The notes: generated by a model from the letters alone, not told the origin. 64,000 nucleotides of DNA from Pseudomonas sp. KNUC1026 (GCF_021650705.1 NZ_CP087138.1:2232001-2296000), one strand, 5' to 3'. Positions 27,120 to 39,525 are shown, counted from the first letter of the stretch. A program made the numbers and translations.

Positions 27120-28370
27120 TCAACCCTCGATCGGCAGGTCGGCGCTGGTGGCCCAGCCGGGCATCAGCGTGTTCGACGGCAGGCTTTCATCGAGCAGCTT
27201 GTGCGCCGTCACCGCCCCGGCCACCGGCAGGCCGGCAGGGTCGAGCAGGCCGATCTGCACCAGCACGCTGGCCTGGTCCCAGTAGATGTGCTCGTGATAG
27301 AGCTTCGGCCCACGGAACTCGACCACACCCAGCATAGGGATTTCGACCGCCCGCCCGGTAGGGGCAACGCCCGGCAGCAGCCAGTCGATCTCGCGGTCGT
27401 GGGTGAAGCTCATGATGAACTCATCGACGATCTGCGACGCGCCGACCGTGCGCGAAATCGGTGTCAGGCGCATGTCCTGCGGGTTGCCATGCACGAAGTG
27501 GTAGCGATAGAAACGCGCAAGCTCGCGGTAGCCGACGCCACCTGTCATGGTCGGGATGTGGTTGACGTACGGCTGCGGCACCATGGTCGCCATGGTGGCG
27601 GGCACGTCGCGGGTGTCGAACTCGTGGCGGATGTGCTCTTCCCACAGGTCCGACAGGTTGTAGTCCGGGCCGATGCTGCGGCGCAGCGCGGCAATGCTGC
27701 GTTCATGGGCCAGCAGCGCCGAGGGCTTGTGATAGTGATCGCCGGCAGGCCGGGCAAAGGCGTGGTCGACCTGCGGGTAAACGTAGGCTTCGGTACCGGC
27801 TTTGCGTTTGAGCGCGTCGATGATCGCTTCGCGGGCCTCGGCCGGGCAGAAGCGGTCCAGCTCGGCGAAATGCAGCACCAGCCGGCCGCTGAGGCCTTCG
27901 AGCTCATGCAGTGCCTGTTCGATGCCGACGCCGTAGTAACCCACCGCGCAGGCCACCTCCGGCAAACGGCAGGCCGCAAGGTAGGCCAGCTTGCCGCCCA
28001 GGCAGTAGCCGACCACGCCCAGGCCGGCATCGCTGCAAGCCTCAAGGCTTCTCAGGTGGCTCAGGCTGGCGGCGATATCAAGAACGCCGAGGCCTTCGTC
28101 GAAGGCTTCGTACAGGGCAAAGGCGCGCTGGAAATCGGCCTCGGTGTAGCCTACGGTCGACCCCGGCCTGCTGGCGCCAGTAGAGGTCCGGCACCAGCAC
28201 GGTGTAGCCCTCCTCCGCCAGTTGGTCGGCCACTGCGCGCATGGCGGCGTTGACCCCGAAGATTTCCTGGCAGAGACCACGCCCGGGCCACGGCCATCGA
28301 TGGACGTTACCAGGTAGGCCTGGAACGGCTCGCCGGAGTCCGAGCGGACGTGAACGTAGTGTCCCTTCAT
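27120..28370 (-). CDS. Dienelactone hydrolase + SnoaL-like two-domain protein (IifB candidate; two compensating frameshifts)
   Basis: About 416 residues. The N-terminal dienelactone-hydrolase-type alpha/beta domain begins MKGHYVHVRSDSGEPFQA, with the nucleophile cysteine in VGYCLGGKLAY and a late histidine in VDHAFARP. A C-terminal NTF2/SnoaL-like domain follows from about residue 260 (LWEEHIRHEFDTRDV, ELARFYRYHFVHG, FTHDREIDWLLPG, YHEHIYWDQASVLVQ). The piece between about 28273 and 28155 is out of frame; the correct frame reads LCQEIFGVNAAMRAVADQL and YTVLVPDLYWRQQAGVD. A lost base and a gained base therefore cancel. First gene of the operon. By elimination it should carry out the last step to anthranilate. 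Confidence 0.7.
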   Translation of the reverse strand: MKGHYVHVRSDSGEPFQAYLVTSIDGRGPGVVSARKSSGSTPPCAQWPTNWRRRATPCWCRTSTGASRPGSTVGYTEADFQRAFALYEAFDEGLGVLDIAASLSHLRSLEACSDAGLGVVGYCLGGKLAYLAACRLPEVACAVGYYGVGIEQALHELEGLSGRLVLHFAELDRFCPAEAREAIIDALKRKAGTEAYVYPQVDHAFARPAGDHYHKPSALLAHERSIAALRRSIGPDYNLSDLWEEHIRHEFDTRDVPATMATMVPQPYVNHIPTMTGGVGYRELARFYRYHFVHGNPQDMRLTPISRTVGASQIVDEFIMSFTHDREIDWLLPGVAPTGRAVEIPMLGVVEFRGPKLYHEHIYWDQASVLVQIGLLDPAGLPVAGAVTAHKLLDESLPSNTLMPGWATSADLPIEG

Positions 28371-28373
28371 TGC

Positions 28374-28404
28374 GATGTCTCCAGTCGTTGACGGTGGAGA
28401 CATC
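28374..28404 (-). promoter_or_regulatory. Perfect 10-bp inverted repeat covering the ribosome site of the operon's first gene
   Basis: GATGTCTCCA and TGGAGACATC with an 11-base spacer, ending four bases before the ATG at 28370. In the minus-strand transcript the Shine-Dalgarno GGAG lies inside the 3' arm, paired with CTCC of the 5' arm. It could be a repressor or activator operator, or a hairpin that hides the ribosome site. Confidence 0.6.
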
Positions 28405-28505
28405 TTCACGGGGTTGGGGAAACGGGGCTGTCCGGTGGGTGCGGGTAAAGTCCGCTGGCTGCGGAAAGTTGTGTGCGCCTGAACATCACCGGGCTGCGAG
28501 GCCGG

Positions 28506-30449
28506 CTAGACCTCGCACAGCGGCGTCTCGAGCCACACCAGTGTCTGCTGCGCCGGCATCGGCTTGGCGAAGTAGTAGCCCTGCACCAGCTTGGCCCCCA
28601 GGCTCTCCAGCGCGCTGAGCTCCTGCGCGCTTTCCACCCCTTCGACGATGCAGTCCAGCTGCATGTCAGCGCTTAGCGCCAGCAGCGATTTGACGATCTT
28701 GAAGCTCGCCGGGTTGATGTGCATGTCGCTGACGAAGCTGCGGTCGACCTTGAGCTTGGTCAGCGCCAGGGCGTGCAGCTGCGAGAGGCTCGAATAGCCC
28801 GTGCCGAAGTCGTCCAGCGAGATACCGCAGCCCATTTCGCGGAACATCGCGATGACCAGCTGCACCTGCTGCAAATCCTGCATCACGGCGGTTTCGGTGA
28901 TCTCCAGGTCCAGCCGCGCGGGGTCGAAACCGCTGGCACGGATCGTGTCGATCAACACCTGGGCCGCTTGTGGCGAACCGCAATCGCGGGCCGACAGGTT
29001 GAACGAAAGGCGCACATCGCCCGGCCATTGGCTGGCAGTCGCCAGGGCCTTGCGCAGCAGCGGCACGGTGAGCTGGTTGATCATGCCGATGCGCTCGGCC
29101 ACTGAAATGAACTGCCCCGGGGGCACGAACCCCAGATGCGGGCTGTGCCAGCGGGCCAGGGCTTCGAAGGCCACGGTGCCGCGCCCGTCGAGAGCGATGA
29201 TCGGCTGGAACACCACAGCCAGCTCTGCGTCCAGGTCTGCCCGGCGCAAGGCCTGCTCGGTGAGGATGTCGCGCTCCAGCTGCGCCTGATGCTGCTCGCT
29301 GAACACCGACACCTGGCCGCGGTGGTTGCGCTTGCTCTGGTACAGCGCGTAGTCGGCGAACTCGAAGGCCTGCTCGGCATCGGCAGCACGGTCCGGGTAG
29401 GTGGTCACGCCCAGTGAAGCGCCTATCTGCACCGGCACGTCGGTGAGGGTGATCGGCACCGCCAGCACCTGGCAGATCATTTGCCCGAAGGCCAGCAACT
29501 GCGCATCGCTCTCCACCCGCTCGATGATCAGGGCGAATTCGTCGCCGCCCAGCCGAGCCAATTGCGTGCGCGTATCGATCAGCGCCCTGAGGCGTTCGCC
29601 CACTTGCACCAGCAGGCTGTCACCGACGCTGTGGCCATAGAGGTCGTTGATCGGCTTGAAGCCGTCCAGGTCGAGGATGCCTACTGCCAGGCGCGTGTTG
29701 TCTTGCTGCGCGCGTTCCAACGCCTGGCCCAGGGCGGTGAAGAACTGGCGCCGATTGGGCAAGCCGGTGAGGCTGTCTTCGTGCGCCAGGCGCAGGTTTT
29801 CGTCGCTCAGCTGCTCGCTGCGCGCCTGTTCGGCCACGAGCCGGGTGAAGGTGTTGTAGTGGCTGTTCAGAATCACCAGCATGGCAACCGACACCAGCAG
29901 AATGTTGACCGCGCAAGCCACCAGCACGGGCGTACCGGTGTTGAAGAAAAACAGGATGAACGCGGTGTCGACCACCGCTGAGGTGATCAGCGCGGCGCAG
30001 CGCAGGTGCATCATCGAGAAGATGCAGCCAATGACCGTGATCGCCATGTAGAACGCCACATGGGCGCGGGCGTAGTCGTCACCGTAGGGGTACAGCGACA
30101 GCGACCAGGCAGCGAAGCCCACCGCCACCGGCAGCGAGAGCACGGCGGTGCGCAGCAGGCTGGCATGGATTTCCTGGTCGTCGGGCATCTGCCCGCGCCG
30201 GCGCCACCAGTAGGAGGTGCGCCAGATGCTCACCGCAGTGAGCAAGGCCGGGACCACCAAGGTCAGCGCCAGTGGCGCCAGGTGTACGTGGGTGGCCACC
30301 AGGATCCAGGTGTTGACCACCAGGATGAAATACATCATCGGCAATTGCCGAGCCAGGGCCGTGTACTGCGCGCGAAGCAGCCGTGGATCGTCGCGAGGCA
30401 GAGCCATCAGTGCACGCAGGCGTTCGCCCAAGCCTTTGATCAACGCCAT
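28506..30449 (-). CDS. Membrane GGDEF-EAL cyclic-di-GMP protein
   Basis: A 647-residue protein with an N-terminal MASE-like membrane domain of about six or seven helices (MYFILVVNTWILVATHV, VAFYMAITVIGCIFSMM, LVACAVNILLVSVAMLVIL). A GGDEF domain follows (DSLTGLPNRRQFF, LGGDEFAL), then an EAL domain (FEALARW, EITETAV, DDFGTGYSSL, KVDRSFV, EGVES). Both active sites keep their key residues. The residues five before GGDEF (DTRT) do not form the RxxD inhibitory site. It could make or break cyclic di-GMP; the net activity is unknown. Its stop lies 135 bases upstream of the DLH-type gene, in the same direction. Confidence 0.92.
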   Translation of the reverse strand: MALIKGLGERLRALMALPRDDPRLLRAQYTALARQLPMMYFILVVNTWILVATHVHLAPLALTLVVPALLTAVSIWRTSYWWRRRGQMPDDQEIHASLLRTAVLSLPVAVGFAAWSLSLYPYGDDYARAHVAFYMAITVIGCIFSMMHLRCAALITSAVVDTAFILFFFNTGTPVLVACAVNILLVSVAMLVILNSHYNTFTRLVAEQARSEQLSDENLRLAHEDSLTGLPNRRQFFTALGQALERAQQDNTRLAVGILDLDGFKPINDLYGHSVGDSLLVQVGERLRALIDTRTQLARLGGDEFALIIERVESDAQLLAFGQMICQVLAVPITLTDVPVQIGASLGVTTYPDRAADAEQAFEFADYALYQSKRNHRGQVSVFSEQHQAQLERDILTEQALRRADLDAELAVVFQPIIALDGRGTVAFEALARWHSPHLGFVPPGQFISVAERIGMINQLTVPLLRKALATASQWPGDVRLSFNLSARDCGSPQAAQVLIDTIRASGFDPARLDLEITETAVMQDLQQVQLVIAMFREMGCGISLDDFGTGYSSLSQLHALALTKLKVDRSFVSDMHINPASFKIVKSLLALSADMQLDCIVEGVESAQELSALESLGAKLVQGYYFAKPMPAQQTLVWLETPLCEV

Positions 30450-30535
30450 GTGCCCTCGTTGCGCTGGAGTTTGTAGGAGCGCGCGCGAACGCGCCGTTCC
30501 TTGAACGTGTCGGCACCACCCAGCAGAACTGTAGG

Positions 30536-31682
30536 CTACGGTTGCACGCAGCGCGCCCCCAGCGCATCGATCACCTGGCGCAGCTCGTCGCCGGGATGCG
30601 CCACTTCCACGCTCAACCCCTCTACCTCGCGGCGATACGGGTAAGCCTTGCGCAAACGGTCGAAGCCGGCGCGCTGCGCCGCGTCATCGGCCACCAGGCT
30701 GCGGCGCAGGTCAGCGTCGTCCCGGCGCGGGTCGTAAACCGCGCGGCACAGGGTGGCCAATGCCCACTGCGCGTCGCACGCCGGGTGCAGGCGAACGCTT
30801 TGCAACCAAGGCTCGGGAGCAGATCGGCCAGCCTCACCGCCTCTTCCACCCCCAGCCAGCGGCACAGGGCCTGGTAGATCTGCGCGGTGCCGCGCTGTTT
30901 GCCGTCCAGGCTGTGGCCGGCGATGTGCGGGGTGGCGATCAGGCAGCGGGCAGCCAGTTCGCGGTCGACGCTCGGTTCATGCTCCCAGACATCCAGCACC
31001 GCCAACAGGTCGGGCCGTTCGGCCAACACCTGCTTGAGCGCCAGGTTGCTGACCACCGGCCCCCGCGCGGCATTGATCAGCCAGGTGCCAGGGCGCAGCG
31101 CTCGCAGGCGCTGGGCATCGAGCAGGTGCCAGGTGGCGTGCTCGCCTTCGCGGGTGAGCGGTGTGTGCAAGCTGATGACGTCGCACTGCGCCAGCAAGGC
31201 GTCCAGCCCCACATAGCCTTGGCCACCGGCGGCCTCGCGCACCGGGTCGCACACCAGCACCTTCCAGCCCAGTGCGCGCAACACACTGATCAGGCGCCCG
31301 CCCACCTCACCGGCACCCACCACCCCATAGGTGCGTGAGGTGAGCGCGCAGCCTTCCCGCTCGGCCAGCAGCAACAGGCTGCCCAGCACGTACTCGACCA
31401 CCCCCGAGCATTGCAGCCCGGCGCGCTGGCCCAGTGGATGCCGGCCTCGGCAAACCAGGGCAGGTCGAGGTGGTCGGTGCCGATGGTGCAGGTGCCGACG
31501 AAACGCACCGGTGTGCCTTCGAGCAGTGCGCGGTCCACGCGGGTGATCGAACGCACGATCAGCGCATCGGCATCCTGCACGTGCTCACGGCGGATCTCTC
31601 GGCCCGGCGCCCGGCGGATCTGGCCAAACCCTGCAAAAAACTCGCTGGCCAATGGAATGTTTTCGTCGACGACGATCAGCAT
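30536..31682 (-). CDS. pdxB: Erythronate-4-phosphate dehydrogenase (two frameshifts)
   Basis: Second enzyme of the DXP-independent route to pyridoxal 5'-phosphate, oxidising 4-phosphoerythronate with NAD. It starts [32 protein letters not shown], the Rossmann motif [35 protein letters not shown] and the histidine in ATPHIAGHS all match PdxB. The C-terminal dimerisation domain ([18 protein letters not shown]) is present. The frame changes at about 31408 (NARG then VVEYVLGS) and about 30803 (LLP then EPWLQSV); two lost bases restore about 382 residues. pdxB is needed for prototrophy, so the breaks are probably sequence errors. Confidence 0.92.
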
Positions 31683-31688
31683 GGCGCG

Positions 31689-31931
31689 TCAGGCCCCTTT
31701 GCGAATCCAGTAGAGGTAGGTGTCCCCCTCGGCCAGCTGGCGTACCAGCTCGTGGCCGAGGAAGGCGCAGAACTTGGGAATGTCGCGCTGCGTGGAGGGG
31801 TCGGTGGCAATGACCTTGAGCACGCCGCTGGCGGGCAGGTCGCGTACTTTCTGGTGCAGCATCATCACAGGCTCCGGGCAGTTCAGGCCGGTGGCGTCGA
31901 GCAGGGCGTCTTCTTTGAGGTCGTCAGGCAT
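31689..31931 (-). CDS. tusA: Sulfur carrier protein TusA
   Basis: An 80-residue sulfur-transfer protein for tRNA 2-thiouridine synthesis and related sulfur trafficking. The active cysteine is Cys18 in [14 protein letters not shown], the CPxP motif of the family. The C-terminus [13 protein letters not shown] is typical of pseudomonad TusA. The ATG at 31931 is preferred to the GTG at 31943. It lies six bases from pdxB. Confidence 0.92.
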   Translation of the reverse strand: MPDDLKEDALLDATGLNCPEPVMMLHQKVRDLPASGVLKVIATDPSTQRDIPKFCAFLGHELVRQLAEGDTYLYWIRKGA

Positions 31932-31951
31932 AGGGGTATCCACAGGTCAGA

Positions 31952-32087
31952 GGCGTCGCTCCGTTACACGTCGCCCGGCAAGCCGGCCTCCCACATTTCC
32001 ACCTCTGGATGGGAGACCTGCCTCTCACTGGTAATAAGAGGTGGGAGGCCGGCTTGCCGGGCGACGTGTAACAGGCGACGCCGCAAA
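31952..32087. repeat. REP/BIME-like inverted repeat pair (locus 1)
   Basis: Two perfect 32-base arms, 31963-31994 and 32041-32072, in inverted orientation. Each begins or ends with the unit GTGGGAGGCCGGCTTGCCG followed by GGCGACGTGTAAC. Outside them GGCGTCGC and GCGACGCC extend the symmetry. It lies between the ends or starts of tusA and rlmM. The same unit recurs near 37.5 and 54.8 kb. Confidence 0.8.
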
Positions 32088-32095
32088 GCAGTTAT

Positions 32096-33147
32096 TCAGT
32101 GATCGAGCCGGCGCAGGTGGCAGGTGACTTCTTCGCGGTCATGGTAAAGCTGCTTGCAGGCGATGCTCACCTTCACCTTGCGCGCCTTGAAACCGGCCTC
32201 GATGCGTTCGAGCAGGCGCTTGACCTCAGCATAGCGCTGCTTCATAGGCAGCTTCAGGTTCACCACCGCCTCACGGCAGTAGCCCTCCCCAGCCAGGTTT
32301 CGAGCAAGGCGGCATTGCGCGCGGGCTTTTCGACGATGTCGCAGACCATCCAGTCCACTGGCGGCCTGGGTGCGTAGGTGAAGCCGTCGGTCATCAAGTG
32401 CCGCACCAGGCCTGTGTCCATCAGGCTCTGCGCCATCGGGCCATTGTCGATGGCGGTGGTGAGCATGCCGCGGCGCACCAGCTGGTAGGTCCAGCCACCG
32501 GGGGCGGCGCCCAGGTCGACGGCGGTCATGTCGCCGTGCAGGCGCTCATCCCACTGCTCGCGGGGAATGAACTGGTGCCAGGCTTCCTCAAGCTTGAGGG
32601 TCGAGCGGCTGGGGGCTTCGCGCGGGAACTTGAGCCGGGGGATGCCCATCGGCCACAGCGCCGAGTTTGCGGCCTCGGCAATGCCGGCGAACACCTCGCG
32701 CCCGCTTTGCACGGTGAGCAACAAGCGCGGCCCGGCGCCGCCTTCCACCAGCCGGCCGGCATTGATCAACGCCTTGCGCAGCGGCGCTTCGAACTTGCGG
32801 CAAAAGGTCGCCAGCTCCTTGCCGTCATTGGTGTCGACCATCTCCAGCCACAGGCTGCCGCACACGGGATAGTCGGCCAGCGCCGCCAGCAGCACGCCGA
32901 TACGATCGGTTTCCGGCAGCGAAACCCAGCTGCCACGCGCCCATTGCCGCGGGAAGATCAGCCGGCTGAAGGGCTGCGCCATCAGCGCCTGGGCGCTCTG
33001 GGCATCGTTGCAGACGAATTCGGCGCAGGCGCTGTGCGCCCGGCCCTTGGCATAGCCGGCGATACCGGCGTGGGCCGCCAGGTCGCTCAGCTCGGCGCAC
33101 ACTTCGGCCTCGAACCCCGGCCGGCAATGCATAAACAAGGTGTTCAT
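32096..33147 (-). CDS. rlmM: 23S rRNA (cytidine-2498 2'-O)-methyltransferase (single frameshift)
   Basis: SAM-dependent methyltransferase acting on C2498 of 23S rRNA. It starts MNTLFMHCRPGFEAEVCAEL (THUMP-like N-domain). The SAM-binding motif is AVDLGAAPGGWTYQLV and the catalytic region VDWMVCDIVEKP. The frame breaks at about 32293, where ETWLG continues one frame over as EGYCREAVVNLKLPMKQRY to HLRRLDH at 32096. One lost base restores about 350 residues, the normal length. Confidence 0.92.
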
Positions 33148-33278
33148 GAAAAACCCTGAGACACTAAAGGCGCGGATGATAAAGGAATTCGGAACCGCTG
33201 GCGCGCAGGTGAAGTCCACTTTCAAAGACCAAACCCATCAGGGCCCGTGCCGTGCGGGCCGCGCAGGAGACCGTTTCA

Positions 33279-36017
<2,739 letters not shown>

Positions 36018-36022
36018 ACGAG

Positions 36023-36061
36023 GCGGCGCGGGACGTTCCTGACTATCCCGACGCCGCTTTT
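36023..36061 (+). terminator. Intrinsic terminator of acnA
   Basis: Stem GCGGCGCGGGA / TCCCG-A-CGCCGC (one bulged A) with a 12-base loop and a following TTTT, six bases after the acnA stop. Confidence 0.75.
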
Positions 36062-36126
36062 CCTACAGGCCACCCTCAGCCCCCTACCGATAATCGGGTT
36101 TACCGTTCGATCGACTGGGGGCTTTC

Positions 36127-37469
36127 ATGACGCAACATACCGAGCCACAAGTTCCACCGGCCACGCTGCGTAAAGTGATCGCTGCTTCCGCTATCGGCAA
36201 CTTCGTCGAGTGGTTCGATTTCGCCGTATACGGGTTCCTCGCCACGATCATCGCCAAGGCCTTTTTCGCCAGCGGTGACACCAGCGTCGCGCTGCTCAAG
36301 ACCTTTGCGGTCTTCGCGGTGGCGTTCGCACTCCGGCCATTGGGCGGAGTATTTTTTGGTGCATTGGGCGACCGCCTGGGCGCAAACGCATCCTCTCGCT
36401 GACCATCCTGATGATGGCGGGTGCCACCACGGTGATCGGGCTGCTGCCTACCTATGAAAGCATCGGCCTGTTGGCGCCGCTGCTGCTGACCTTGACCCGC
36501 TGCATCCAGGGTTTTTCCGCCGGCGGTGAGTACGCCGGCGCCTGTGCGTACCTGATGGAGCACGCGCCGCGTGACAAACGTGCCTGGTACGGCAGCTTCG
36601 TGCCGGTGTCCACCTTCTCTGCCTTTGCCTGCGCCGCTGTGCTGGCCTATACGCTGGACGCCACCTTGCCGGCCGAGGCGATGAATGCCTGGGGCTGGCG
36701 CATTCCGTTTCTGGTAGCGGCACCGCTGGGCATCGTCGGCCTCTACCTGCGCTGGCGCATGGAAGAAACCCCGGCGTTTCGCGAAGCCATGAGCGAGGCG
36801 CCGGCCCACAGCCATTCGCCGCTCAAGCAGACCTTGCGCAACCACGGCGGCGCGATCTGCCGGCTGGGGGCGTTCATCTCGCTGACGGCGTTGTCGTTCT
36901 ATATGTTCACCACCTATTTTGCGACCTACCTGCAAGTGGTGGGGCACCTGACCCGCGCCCAGGCGCTGATGGTGTCGACTGTGGCATTGCTGTTCGCCGC
37001 TGCTGCCTGCCCGCTGGCGGGGGCGTTTTCGGATAAGGTCGGCCGGCGCAAGACCGTGGGTTTCACCTGCCTGTGGGTGATGATCACGGTGTTCCCGGCG
37101 TTCTGGCTGGCAAGCTCGGGCAATGTGGGGGCGTCGATTCTCGGGGTTCTGTTGTTGGCGGTGGGGGCACTGTTGTGTGGCGTGGTGACCGCAGCGCTGC
37201 TGTCGGAGACCTTCCCGACGCGTACCCGGTACACCGCTTCGGCGATCACTTACAACCTGGCCTATACAATCTTCGGCGGCACCGCGCCGCTGATGGCGAC
37301 CTGGCTGATCGACCTTTCCGGCAGCAACCTGGCGCCGGCGTTCTACCTGGTGGTGATTGCCCTGCTGGCCATGGCCGGCGGCCTGGCGCTGCCGGAGACC
37401 TCGCGGATTTCACTGCATGAGGCGGGGGAATGGGAGGATGACCCGGTGGCGCGGGCGCTGCGGCCTTGA
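36127..37469 (+). CDS. MHS-family metabolite:proton symporter (single frameshift)
   Basis: Major facilitator of the metabolite:H+ symporter group, which includes ProP, KgtP and the citrate carriers. It starts MTQHTEPQVPPATLRKVI. IGNFVEWFDFAVYGFL and GGEYAGACAYLMEHAPRDKRAWY are group hallmarks. The frame breaks at about 36382 within the conserved loop GDRLG(R)KR; one lost C restores GDRLGRKRILSLTI and about 447 residues. The substrate is not readable. Proximity to acnA or to garD (galactarate) suggests an organic acid. Confidence 0.82.
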
Positions 37470-37479
37470 GGCCAGAGCG

Positions 37480-37598
37480 TCGTCGCGCGGCTAGCCGCCC
37501 TCCCACCGAGTGATCTGTGCTGCTGGGCTAATGAAGTGGGAGGCCGGCTCGCCGGGCGACGTGTAACGGGCAACGTCGCGCGGCGAGCCACCCTTCCA
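37480..37598. repeat. REP-like inverted repeats (locus 2)
   Basis: Contains GTCGCGCGGCTAGCCGCCC then TCCCAC, the inverted copy GTGGGAGGCCGGCTCGCCG then GGCGACGTGTAAC (37536-37567), and a third partial copy GTCGCGCGGCGAGCCACCC. The units match locus 1 with a few substitutions. It fills the convergent gap between the transporter and garD. Confidence 0.75.
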
Positions 37599-37610
37599 AG
37601 GGAGCGCACA

Positions 37611-39164
37611 TCAGGTAATCGGCGCAGGGTTGAAGAGCACGATATCGTTATGCAAACGATGCTGCTCGGCCCAGGTCTGTTTGCGGCCGCTGGCCACATC
37701 CAGGTAGTAATGGAACAGCTCCCACCCCAGTTCCTCGATGCTCATGCGCCCGGTGGCCACGCGGCCGGCGTCGATGTCGATCAGGTCATGCCAGCGCTTG
37801 GCAAGCTCGGTTCGGGTACATACCTTGACTACCGGCGTCATTGCTAGCCCGTACGGTGTGCCGCGGCCGGTGGTGAACACGTGCAGGTTCATCCCGGCCG
37901 CCAGTTGCAGCGTGCCGCACACGAAGTCACTTGCCGGCGTTGCGCAGAAGATCAGCCCTTTGCGATCGACACGTTCGCCCGGGCCGATCACGCCGTTGAT
38001 GGCGCTGCTGCCTGACTTGACGATCGAGCCCAGCGCTTTTTCCACGATGTTGGACAACCCGCCTTTCTTGTTGCCCGGTGTGGTGTTGGCGCTGCGGTCG
38101 GCGGCGCCGCGCTCGAGGTATTGGTCATACCAGTCCATCTCGCGCACCAGGGCATTGGCCACTTCCATGTTCTCGGCTCGAGCAGTGAGCATGTAGATGG
38201 CGTCGCGCACCTCGGTGTTTTCCGAGAACATCACCGTGGCGCCGGCGCGCACTAGCAGGTCTGCGGCATAGCCCAGGGCCGGGTTGGCGGTGATGCCGCT
38301 GAAGGCGTCGCTGCCGCCGCACTGCATTCCCAGGATCAACTCGCTGGCCGGCACGGTTTCGCGGCGGCGTTGGTCGAGCTTTTTCAGGCGGACTTCAGCC
38401 AGCTCCATGATCTGCTCGATCATTTCGCCGAACCCCTGCCCGGCATCCTGCAGGCGGTACAGCCAAGGGTCGGACAAGTCCACCGAAGGGTCATCTTCAT
38501 GCATCACCTGCCCGGCCTGCAGCTTTTCGCAGCCCAGGCTGATCACCAGCGCTTCGCCGCCAAGGTTGGGATTGCGCGACAGGTTGCGCACGGTGCGGAT
38601 GGGGATGTAGGCGTCGCGGGCGTTGATCGCCACGCCACAGCCGTAGCTGTGGGTCAGCGCCACCACATCGTCGACATTGGGGTACCTGGGCAGCAGCTCC
38701 TGGCGAATGCGCTTGACTGCGTGCTCCAGCACGCCGGTCACGCACTGCACGGTGGTGGTGATGCCAAGGATATTGCGCGTGCCGACAGTACCGTCGGCGT
38801 TGCGGTAGCCCTCGAAGGTGTAGCCTTCGAGCGGCGGCAAGGGTGCCGGCACGGCGGTCGACATCGGCAAGCTGTCCAGCGCCGGTGCCGTGGGCATGCG
38901 CAGTTGGTGCTCCTGTACCCAACTGCCCTTGCGCAGCGGCTGGTTGGCGTAGCCGATCACCTGGCCGTAGCGGCGTACTTCGGCGCCCTCGGGAATGTCC
39001 ACCGTGGCCACCTTGTGGCTCTGCGGTACACCTTCGACCGTCACCAGGCCATCGGGAAACGCGCTGCCTTCGGCAACGCCCTGGTCATTGACCACCACCA
39101 CGACGTTGTCATCCTCGTGCAGGCGGACATAACGGGGGGAGTCAGAATGTTCGATCAATTGCAT
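37611..39164 (-). CDS. garD: Galactarate dehydratase
   Basis: Dehydrates galactarate to 5-keto-4-deoxyglucarate. A 517-residue protein of the altronate/galactarate dehydratase family: small SAF-like N-domain ([20 protein letters not shown]), linker, and large domain with [48 protein letters not shown] and [19 protein letters not shown]. The cysteine-rich motifs bind Fe. GarD-type linker and length separate it from UxaA. The MHS transporter on the other side of the REP locus is a possible aldarate carrier. A GntR-type operator candidate lies 180 bp upstream. Confidence 0.88.
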   Translation of the reverse strand: MQLIEHSDSPRYVRLHEDDNVVVVVNDQGVAEGSAFPDGLVTVEGVPQSHKVATVDIPEGAEVRRYGQVIGYANQPLRKGSWVQEHQLRMPTAPALDSLPMSTAVPAPLPPLEGYTFEGYRNADGTVGTRNILGITTTVQCVTGVLEHAVKRIRQELLPRYPNVDDVVALTHSYGCGVAINARDAYIPIRTVRNLSRNPNLGGEALVISLGCEKLQAGQVMHEDDPSVDLSDPWLYRLQDAGQGFGEMIEQIMELAEVRLKKLDQRRRETVPASELILGMQCGGSDAFSGITANPALGYAADLLVRAGATVMFSENTEVRDAIYMLTARAENMEVANALVREMDWYDQYLERGAADRSANTTPGNKKGGLSNIVEKALGSIVKSGSSAINGVIGPGERVDRKGLIFCATPASDFVCGTLQLAAGMNLHVFTTGRGTPYGLAMTPVVKVCTRTELAKRWHDLIDIDAGRVATGRMSIEELGWELFHYYLDVASGRKQTWAEQHRLHNDIVLFNPAPIT

Positions 39165-39525
39165 GGGGTGTTCCCCTTGTAAGTCTTGTTATCAGGCGTA
39201 TTCGAACCAAGGCTCGGCCGGGCCGGAATGGCCTGCGAGCAACGAGGGATACGTTATCGTACAGGCTGAATAAATGATAGCCCTCTGACCGGGTACGATT
39301 TCCCTTTTGAAGCGCTTCGAACACCTCGAAATCCAAAAGGTTGTCGTACTACGATCACAGCAACCAAGATGTTTTGAAAATGCCCGGAACATTTTGCCCT
39401 GCGCCCTGTCGCCGCCGCGCACGCAACACTGGACAACCTCACTCGGCCGGTCTATGTTCGCGCTTTCAGCCCGGCGCAATGGATGCGCCCGACTCACAGT
39501 GGTCGTGTATCGAGGGATCCAGACT
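39165..39525. other. Intergenic region between divergent garD and lipoprotein genes
   Basis: 361 bases with short open frames on both strands that have no ribosome sites or recognisable family content. It holds the presumed garD promoter on the minus strand and the GAGGGA ribosome site for the lipoprotein at about 39512. No RNA gene is evident. Confidence 0.5.
39344..39354. promoter_or_regulatory. GntR/FadR-type operator candidate upstream of garD
   Basis: TCGTACTACGA, inside TTGTCGTACTACGATC, is a nearly perfect 11-bp dyad around a central C. Related GTCGTAC/TAC sites are used by FadR-subfamily regulators of hexuronate and aldarate genes. The regulator gene is not in the window. Confidence 0.35.

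Noticed and set aside
26490..28253. 587-codon plus-strand frame
   Set aside because: Antisense of the SDR and DLH-type genes; no recognisable motif.
23506..28370. Styrene degradation (sty) operon
   Set aside because: Monooxygenase and reductase are StyA/B-like, but there is no styrene-oxide isomerase, phenylacetaldehyde dehydrogenase or StyS/StyR, while an SDR and anthranilate genes are present.
13175..28370. Indole-3-acetate (iac) cluster
   Set aside because: No IacA-type acyl-CoA-dehydrogenase-like oxidase, amidase or MarR-type iacR is present, and the Rieske enzyme is AntABC.
30475..30500. Additional REP element before the GGDEF-EAL gene
   Set aside because: GTAGGAGCGCGCGCGAACGC slightly resembles the classical P. 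putida REP, but it lacks a paired copy and does not match the family at the three other loci.
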